A stretch of 64,000 nucleotides of DNA from assembly GCA_020310875.1 (NCBI GenBank), contig CM035435.1, positions 68,854,955-68,918,954 on the forward strand, written 5' to 3'. Both the position numbers and the translations under genes were made by a program. The notes below the pieces were generated by a model that did not search any database, was not told the DNA's origin, and saw only the letters and a list, made by a program, of their open reading frames with translations. The DNA comes from Ceratopteris richardii (Eukaryota; Streptophyta; Polypodiopsida; Polypodiales; Pteridaceae). Position 1 is the stretch's first letter; each line of letters starts with the position of its first letter. Shown here one piece after another: positions 57,118 to 64,000 of the stretch.

Positions 57118-57349
57118 TGTTGATATATTTAGGTAGTGAGAGGTGTGAACACTCTAGGACCGTCGGGGCACTTTTTTCCCTCTTTAGGAGGCTTTTTCCC
57201 CGGCTTGTATATATGCCTATTGCCCTAATGGGCTACTTATCTTTGTACATTCTATTGGTAATACATTTAGTATTGTGTGTTGTGCTCCAAGCTTCTTCTT
57301 CTTCTTCCTTGTGTTATTTGTGTGCTTCCGCAGACGTCTATCTCCAACA
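57118..57349 (+). repeat. T11 5' LTR
   Basis: 232 bp, TGTTGATATATTTAGG to CTCCAACA, with TATATA at 57208-57213. Short LTRs of this kind with the AACA|ATTGGTATCAGAGC junction are typical of plant copia elements. Confidence 0.9.
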
Positions 57350-57351
57350 AT

Positions 57352-57363
57352 TGGTATCAGAGC
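57352..57363 (+). other. T11 primer-binding site (initiator tRNA-Met)
   Basis: TGGTATCAGAGC, the exact plant copia primer site, two bases after the LTR. Confidence 0.95.
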
Positions 57364-57689
57364 AAGTCGCCGCTTCATCTAGGGCGTCATCGACACCCCT
57401 CCGATTGCAGTCTCAGAATCGCACAAAATTTGGTAAGCATATTCAAGGTGTTTCAGAGATCAAATCAGCTTTGTTGTGTAGTGCAAAAATCGCGATCTGA
57501 GCTCATTTTGGCCTCCGAACGCACTATCTTAGCGCTTATGTAGGCTATTTTGTTGTTTTGTGCCAAAGATATATACCAGTTTTGGTTCACTTGTATAAGC
57601 GTCTCGAAGTTTGCTACAGGTTTAGTAGAACTCTTCAACTTTTTTAGATACAGTCATTTTTTTCCATCATGGTATTTTCGTGAGTGGCC

Positions 57690-58640
57690 ATGGCTGAAAG
57701 CAATGATGTATTTTGTATGTTGAGGATAAGTTGGATGGTACCAACTACCCATTAAGGGCTTATATGATGTGACATGTATTGGCTGCAAAAGGACTGTGGA
57801 AGATTGTGCAAGGTGTTGAAAAACATCCTATTACACTTGCAAATACAGGTATTGAAGCTAATGCAGATGGCATTGAAGATGTTGATATTCTTCAGATTCT
57901 TGTTCGTGCTACAGTTTCTACTGCACCTACTATAGAGCAAATCCTTTGGGATAGCAAAGATGCTCAAGCACATGCATTGATAGCCTTGTCTATCAAACAT
58001 CCCATTATTCCTCACATTCACTCTTGCAGAATAGCTAAGGATGCTTGGGATACACTTACCACATTGTATCAAGCTAGGAATAAAGCTCATGTTGCTTACC
58101 TCCAAAAATAGTTGGAGAGTGAGCATATGAATTAAGGTGATTCTATGGACAGTTTTCTGACAAAGATCAAGGATTTGAAGGAACAATTAATTTCTACTGA
58201 TGACTTTATACCAGATAGCTCACTTGTGCATAATGTTCTAAATGGTCTTCCTAATTCATATCATAGTTTTGCTTCTACTCTTTGTTTGATTATGAAAGGC
58301 AATCCAAATGCCTTGTCATTTGAGAAGTTAGTTTCTAATCTATTGCAGGAAGATCAATCTAGGCAAAACAGGTCTATTATGTGTGTTGCAGATCAATCTT
58401 TCCTGGCTAGTCAGAAGGGCAAAGGTAAATGGAGCTCATCTACTAGAAAGTAGAAACCTGCAAATGTTGCACATTCGAAGAAGGAAGACAAAGATGAAAT
58501 CAGAAAAGCAAAAATTATTTTGCAAATACTATGAAGCAAATGATCATGTCATTAAGAGTTGTCCAAAACTGGGTACTAAACAGGCAAAGAAGAAGGAGGC
58601 TCGATTGGTTGTTGCAGAGGCTTCTACACCAAAAATAGAG
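57690..58640 (+). pseudogene. T11 copia gag region (fossil)
   Basis: It starts ATGGCTGAAAGC, parallel to the MAESSDVFHVL start of T12 gag. UBN2-type blocks: GLWKIVQGVEKHPI, WDSKDAQAHALIALSIK, AKDAWDTLTTLYQARNKAHV, then VHNVLNGLPNSYHSFASTL. A knuckle-like CKYYEANDHVIKSCPKLG follows. Broken. Confidence 0.8.
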
Positions 58641-58718
58641 TATGTTAATCTTGTGTAGGATGAAGAATGGGCATTTACTATTGTTTGTAGTTTTGACCCA
58701 TCTTCTCATGAGCAGTGC

Positions 58719-60195
58719 ATGTCTGCAATAGACTCAGATGTTTGGTGCTTTGATAGTGGGGCTACCAAACATATTACCTCGCAGCACAGTTTCTTCTCTT
58801 CACTCGAGCCTGCCCCTACAAGGAATATTGTTACATGTGCCAACAACTCCTCTTATCCTGTTATAAGAGTTGTTAAGATCATTTTGACTACTGCTGATGG
58901 TAGTTCTTTCACTTTGTCAGATGCTTTATTTATGCCAGGGATCAAGAAAAATTTGTTATCAGTCTTTGCATTAGCCAAGATTGGGTTGGTTGTGAAATTT
59001 TTTTATGACAAATGTACAGTTCATGATCTATCAAATGGCGACATGATTATTGCTTCTGGCATTTTATGTCATGGGTTGTATAAGCTCATAGACTATGAAA
59101 GATCTGTAAATTATTAGCATCTGCAGTACATGATTCTCAGGCTATGTCAGATGCAAAGCTTTGGCATGCACGCTTTGGTCATCGGAATTTTGCTAGTTTG
59201 TTACACCTGCAGAAATCTGAAATGGTGTCCTCTTTGCCCAAACTTGAGGCACCTGGTAAACATGTATGTGAAGGCTGTATTTTGGGAAAAATGAAGCATT
59301 CCTCCTTTCAAAAAGATGGTCGAGCTAGTCACAAATTATAGCTTGTACATAGTGATGTCTGTGGTCCTATGCAGACACCTTCTTTTGGGAACTATCTTTA
59401 TTGTGACTTTCATCAATGATTATTCTAGGCATGCATGGGTATATCCATTGAAGGCAAAGTTTATTGTGACTATGTAGACACCTTCTTTTGGGAACTATCT
59501 TTATTGTGACTTTCATCAATGATTATTCTAGGCATGCATGGGTATATCCATTGAAGTGTTTATGTGCTTCAAAGAGTTTCTGATTTTGGCTGAAAATTTG
59601 TTAGCATGTAAAATGGGCACCCTCCATTCTGATCGAGGGGGGGGGGGGGATATATGTCTTCTAACTTTAATGCATTTCTGGCTGAATGTGGGATAAAACA
59701 TCAATGTATAGTGCCGTATACACCTCAACAAAATGGGGTTGTTGAACCAAAGAATAGGTCATTCATGGAGATGGTGAGGTCTATGGTCAAGAGTCAGGCT
59801 TTACCACATAGTATTTGGCTTGAGGTTGTCATGTGTGCAGCATATGTACTATACAAGTGTCCCACTAAAGCGTTGCAGTCTATCACTCCATATGAGGCTT
59901 GGCATGGTTGCAAGCCATCTATTGCTCATCTACATGTTTTTGGTTCTTTGGCATATGCATTAGTACTTGAACAACATCGCACAAAATTGGATGATAAAGC
60001 AGTAAAATGTATTTTTGTTGGGTATAGTTCTGAGAGCAAAGGCTATCGTTTGTATCATCCACAGAATAAACACATTCTAGTTAGTTGTGATGTTGTTTTT
60101 GTGGAAGATGCTATTCAGCCGTTACTTTCATGTACTAAGGAGACATCTGTTATCTCCAAAGACATGTATGATACTTTGCTGCCTCTTTTTACAAG
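58719..60195 (+). pseudogene. T11 copia protease and integrase region (fossil)
   Basis: Protease active-site block WCFDSGATKHITSQ at about 58743, then SDALFMPGIKKNLLSV. Pre-integrase zinc segment LWHARFGHRNFASLLHLQ with CEGCILGKMKHSSF. Integrase core remnants: LVHSDV-type block near 59345, YTPQQNGVVEPKNRSFMEM (E block) near 59720 and the copia signature YEAWHGCKPSIAHLHVFGSL near 59900. Broken in several places. Confidence 0.85.
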
Positions 60196-60599
60196 TGGAT
60201 AGTCTAGTCCTGGTCCTAATGAGGCAACTTCTCAGCCTTTGCAGGTTTCATGTGATGATGCAGATCATTCCATTTTTTATGCAGATTTACATGATGCACT
60301 TGTTGATGAGAGAGTTGATATTGACCAGGAAAAAACTATGCCAAAATGGTTGGTGCACACTTTACATTACAGCAAATTAGATGCACCTCTCTCATATCAT
60401 ACTCGATCAGGCTCTCATAGTGCCTCTTTTGCATTAAATTTCTATGCTATGGCTGCCTCTAGTCTCTGTGATGAGACTGAACCTATTTCATTTGATGATG
60501 CACAAAAGTCTGAACATTGGATAGATGCAATGCAATCTGGATATGATGCTATCATGAAAAATGATACCTGGTCTTTATGTGATGCCTCTTGGCAAGAAG

Positions 60600-61460
60600 G
60601 CCACTGACACTAAGTGGGTATAGAATCTGAAGCATAAATGTGATGGAATAGCTGACATGTATAAGGCTAGGCTTGTTGCAAAGGGTTATGCACAGGAAAG
60701 AGGCATTCCTTTTGATGAAACATTTGCTCCTACTTTCCGAATGACTATTTTTCATAGCATCTATGCACTTACAACTCATCATGGTTGGAATGCACATCAA
60801 TTGGACATTTAAACAACATTTTTGAATGGTGACTTCAATGAAGAAGTGTATGTTTTTCAGCCCCATGGCTTTGTGAAGAAATGGCATGAAAACCAGGTGT
60901 GCTGGTTAAAGAAGGCATCATATGATGTAAAGCAAGCACCACATGCTTGGTATGAAAAGATACATGCCTATCTGATTGCACATGGTTTTATGTTAAGTGT
61001 GCTAATGATGTGCTTCTTATCATTGTGGTGTATGTTGATGACATGCTTTTCACTCGTCCTTATGGCATGCAAATTGCTGATTTTAAGGCTGATTTGCATG
61101 CCTCATTTGAGATGTATTTTGGGCATTTTCATCATTATTTGGGCATTCAATTTATGCACGTTTATGGTGGAATGGCTTTGTGTCAAAGAAAATATATTGA
61201 CACATTATTGCAATGTTTTGGCCTTGAAGACTATAAGCCTATTGCTACTCCTATGGAGACACGTTTACGATTGAGTCTTCATGATGTTAGAGATGCATTT
61301 GACATTGCTCTCTATCAGCAGGCTATTGGATGCTTGATTTACTTATGCGTTACTCGGCCAGATGTTCAGTTTGTTGTCTCACATATGAGCATGTTTATGC
61401 ATTGTCAGGTGTCAAGCATTGGTAGGCAGTTAAGCACATCTTTTACTACTTGAGTGGTAC
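60600..61460 (+). pseudogene. T11 copia reverse transcriptase region (fossil)
   Basis: Copia blocks: YKARLVAKGYAQERGIPFDE, then LNGDFNEEVYVFQPHGF, WLKKASYDVKQAPHAWYEKI, the catalytic VYVDDMLF, and LYQQAIGCLIYLCVTRPDVQ. RNase H is barely begun before the next LTR at 61468. Broken. Confidence 0.85.
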
Positions 61461-61467
61461 CCACCTA

Positions 61468-61700
61468 TGTTGATATATTTAGGTAGTGATGTGTGTGTGA
61501 ACACTCTAGGATTACCGAGGCACTTTTTTCCCTCTTTAGGAGGCTTTTTTCCCTGGGCTTGTATATACGCCTATTGCCCTAACGGGCTACTTATCTTTGT
61601 ACATTCTAGTGGCAATTCATTCAGTATTGTGTGTCGTGCTTCAAGCTTCTTCTTCTTCCTTGTGTTGTTCATGTGCTTCCACAGACGTGTAACTCCAACA
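61468..61700 (+). repeat. LTR shared between T11 and T12
   Basis: 233 bp, TGTTGATATATTTAGG to CTCCAACA, about 91% identical to the first LTR. A primer site (TGGTATCAGAG at 61703) and a second copia gag follow it, so it acts as the 5' LTR of T12 while also standing at the 3' border of T11. Confidence 0.9.
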
Positions 61701-63475
61701 ATTGGTATCAGAGAAGGTCGCCACTTCATCTAGGGCATCGTCGAAGCCTCTCCGGTTGTAGTCTCCGAATGCACTATTGCAGCACTTGTGTAGGCTATTT
61801 CATCTTTTTGTGCCAAAGGTATATACCAATTTCGGTTTGCCAGTATAAGCGTCTTGAAGTCTACTACAGGTTTAGTAGAATCCATCTGGGCATTTCTGTT
61901 CAACTTTTTGAGATACAGTCAATTTTCTACATAAAGTTATTTTAGTCATCGGCCATGGCTGAAAGTAGTGATGTATTCCATGTGTTGGTTGTTGAGGATA
62001 AGTTGGATGGTACCAACTACCCATTATGGGCTTATATGATACGACATGTATTGGTTGCAAAAGGACTATGGGACATTGTGCAGGGTGTTGAAAAACATCA
62101 TATCACACCTACAACTGTTACAACTACAGGTATTGACGCTGATACAGAAGGTGTCAAAGATGGTGATATTCTATAGATTCTTGTTCGTGCTACAATTTTC
62201 ACTACACCTACTGTAGAGAAAATTTGTTGGGATGGCATAGATGCTCAGACACATGCATTGATAGCCTCGTCTGTCAAACATGCCATTATTCCTCACATCC
62301 GCTCTTGCAGAACAGGTAAGGATGCTTGGGATACACTTACCACATTGGATCAGGCTAGGAATGAGGCTCGTGTTGCTTACCTCTGAAAATATTTGGAGAG
62401 TGAGCACATGAATGAAGGCCTCTACACCGATAACAAAGTCTGCTAATCTTGTGTAGGATGAAGAATAGGTGTTTACTACTATTTGCAGTTTTGACCCATC
62501 TTCTCATGAAATGTGCATGTCTGCAATAGAATCAAATGTTTGGTACTTTGATAGTGGGGCGACCAAACATATTACCTCACAGCGCAATTTTTTCTCTTCA
62601 CTCGAGCCTGCCCCTACAGGGAATACTGTTACATACACCAACAATTCCTCTTATCTTGTTATGGGAGTTGGTAAGATCATTTTGACTACTACTGATGGTA
62701 TTTCTTTGACTTTGTCAGATGCTTTGTTTGTGCTAGGGATCAAGAAAAATCTGTTATCAATTTCTACATTAGCCAACATTGGCTTGGTTGTGAAATTTGT
62801 TGATGATAGATGTACAGTTCATGATCCCTCAAATGGCAGCATCATTATTGCTTCTTGCATCTTATGTCAAGGGTTGTATAAGCTCATAGACTATGAAAGA
62901 TCTGTAAATGATTCGGCATGTACAGTACATGATTCTCAGGCTATGTCAGATGCAAAGCTTTGGCATGCATGCTTTGGTCATCTGAATTTCGCTAGTCTGC
63001 TACGCTTGCAAAAATATGAAATGGTGTCCTCTTTGCCCAAACTTGAGGCACCCAGAAAACATGTTTGTGAAGGCTGTATTTTGGGCAAAATGCAGCATTC
63101 CTCCTTTCCAGAAGATGGTTCAGTTCGGGCTACTCAGAAACTGCAACTTGTACATAGTGATGTCTCTGGTCCTATGCAGACTCCTTCTTTTGGGAACTAT
63201 CTTTACTTTGTGACTTTTATCAATGATTTTTCTAGGCATGCATGGGTATATCCATTGAAGGCAAAGTTTGAAGTGTTTATGTGCTTCAATTGACTTTAAT
63301 ACAGTTGTGGATGAATGTGGGATAAAACATCAGTGTACAGTGTCATATACACCTCAACAGAATGGAGTTGCTGAACGGAAGAACATGTCACTCATGGAGA
63401 TGGCGAGGTGTATGGTCAAGAGTCAGGCTTTACCACATAGTTTCTAGCTTGAGGTTGTCATGTGTGCAGTATATG
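61468..63475 (+). mobile_element. T12: second copia copy, same family as T11
   Basis: LTR, primer site, gag start at 61955 (MAESSDVFHVLVVEDKLDGT), protease (WYFDSGATKHITSQ near 62545), pre-integrase (LWHACFGHLNFASL, CEGCILGKMQHSSF) and integrase pieces to about 63475, where the T13 LTR begins. The order matches T11 but the copy is more compact and broken in several places. Confidence 0.85.
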
Positions 63476-64000
63476 TGTAGTTGTAGCTCAAGCGTAAGCA
63501 CCACCTCCTTTACTTGTCAATCCGCGGAGACGTGAGGACCGGTATGAAGACCACGAGCAAGTGAAGGCACAAGTGCGTGAGTGAAAGCACACAAACATGC
63601 ACACACATACGCACACACGCGCACAAAGTAAGATCAAAGAGAGGAACAATGGAAAGCTTAGAATGCAAAAGAGTTCTCTTACAAAAGTTCTATTCTCTCA
63701 CAAGCTAACCTCAAAAATGAGCTCTCTAGCTCTTTTTATAGTTTTTTGACTAGTTTTGGCCCTGTCCAGACCTAGTGTCCGGCCTAGTTAAAAATTAGGT
63801 TCCAGGGCTTATTTGAGGGCTCAAACGAAGTCTAAAAATTATGAAAATTGGTACGATGGTACTTCTAATACTCCTCAAGCTCGAGGACTCCTCGGCTTGA
63901 ACAAAATGGAGTTACTAAAAATAGATAATGGTATTTACAATGGTTTCTAGTGATGAAAATCACTATTTTTGTAGGGGATTCTTCTGAAAATTTGACATAC
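63476..64000 (-). repeat. T13: family-1 gypsy LTR, minus strand, cut by window end
   Basis: The reverse complement follows the T4 and T10 LTRs: TG-rich microsatellite near 63600, TATAAAAAG on the minus strand (63732-63740), then the CCTCGAGCTTGAGGAGTATT block near 63885 and the GACATGT/GACATAC-like block at the edge. About 100 bases of the LTR's 5' end lie beyond the window. It sits in T12 integrase. Whether it is a solo LTR or the end of an element cannot be told. Confidence 0.85.

Larger units (their letters stand above)
57118..61467 (+). mobile_element. T11: Ty1/copia element, first of a head-to-tail pair
   Basis: 5' LTR 57118-57349, initiator-Met primer site 57352-57363, gag from about 57690, protease near 58719, integrase to about 60190, reverse transcriptase from about 60600 to 61460, then directly a second LTR at 61468. 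No polypurine tract or complete RNase H precedes that LTR. Broken, with many interruptions. The two LTRs differ by roughly 9%, so the pair is old (several My at least). Confidence 0.85.

Overview
The window reads as repeat-rich nuclear DNA from a vascular plant with a large genome. Nearly everything recognisable is LTR retrotransposon, in at least ten copies or pieces. The Ty3/gypsy pol sequences are of plant non-chromovirus type. Several use the plant tRNA-Asp primer site (TGGCGCCGTTGCCGGGG) and the copia-type elements use the usual initiator-Met site (TGGTATCAGAGC). I found no intact host gene, no tRNA or rRNA gene and no CRISPR array. The sequence does not let me name the clade (gymnosperm, fern and large-genome angiosperm all remain possible).

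Layout, with labels used below. T1 (1-1150): end of a gypsy element with polypurine tract and LTR. T2 (1150-1615, minus): copia gag scrap. T3 (2740-3010, minus): old LTR scrap. T4 (4147-8407): 5' half of a gypsy element, LTR family 1. T5 (8408-11681): copia element whose LTR begins inside T4 gag. T6 (11682-15537): gypsy element, LTR family 2, whose LTR begins inside T5 integrase. K (15538-16026): unassigned stretch with a minus-strand exon-like frame. T7 (16027-24308, minus): gypsy gag-pol fossil. T8 (24309-about 31389): a different gypsy lineage with 5' LTR, gag and pol. Next comes a C-rich low-complexity tract (31390-32451 plus 54308-55097), split by T9 (32452-54307, minus), a gag-only LTR element with 2,585-bp LTRs. 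T9's left LTR is itself split by T10 (33229-46206), a young family-1 gypsy element with both LTRs and a 5-bp target duplication. Then 55098-57117 is unassigned, T11/T12 (57118-63475) is a head-to-tail pair of copia copies sharing the LTR in the middle, and T13 (63476-64000, minus) is another family-1 LTR running off the window.

The order of insertion is readable in two nests: C-rich tract, then T9, then T10; and T4, then T5, then T6. The most unusual signals are in the T4/T6/T7/T10 gypsy lineage. The leaders of T4, T6 and T10 carry large arrays of short CpG-containing motifs (TCGCGATTCTC, GTATCGTATCG, GATCGTTT), different in each copy. T7 and T10 both carry a second retropepsin-like domain downstream of integrase, followed by a tail of repeated WVPK-like motifs. 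All elements are treated here as fossils; domain limits inside them are approximate.
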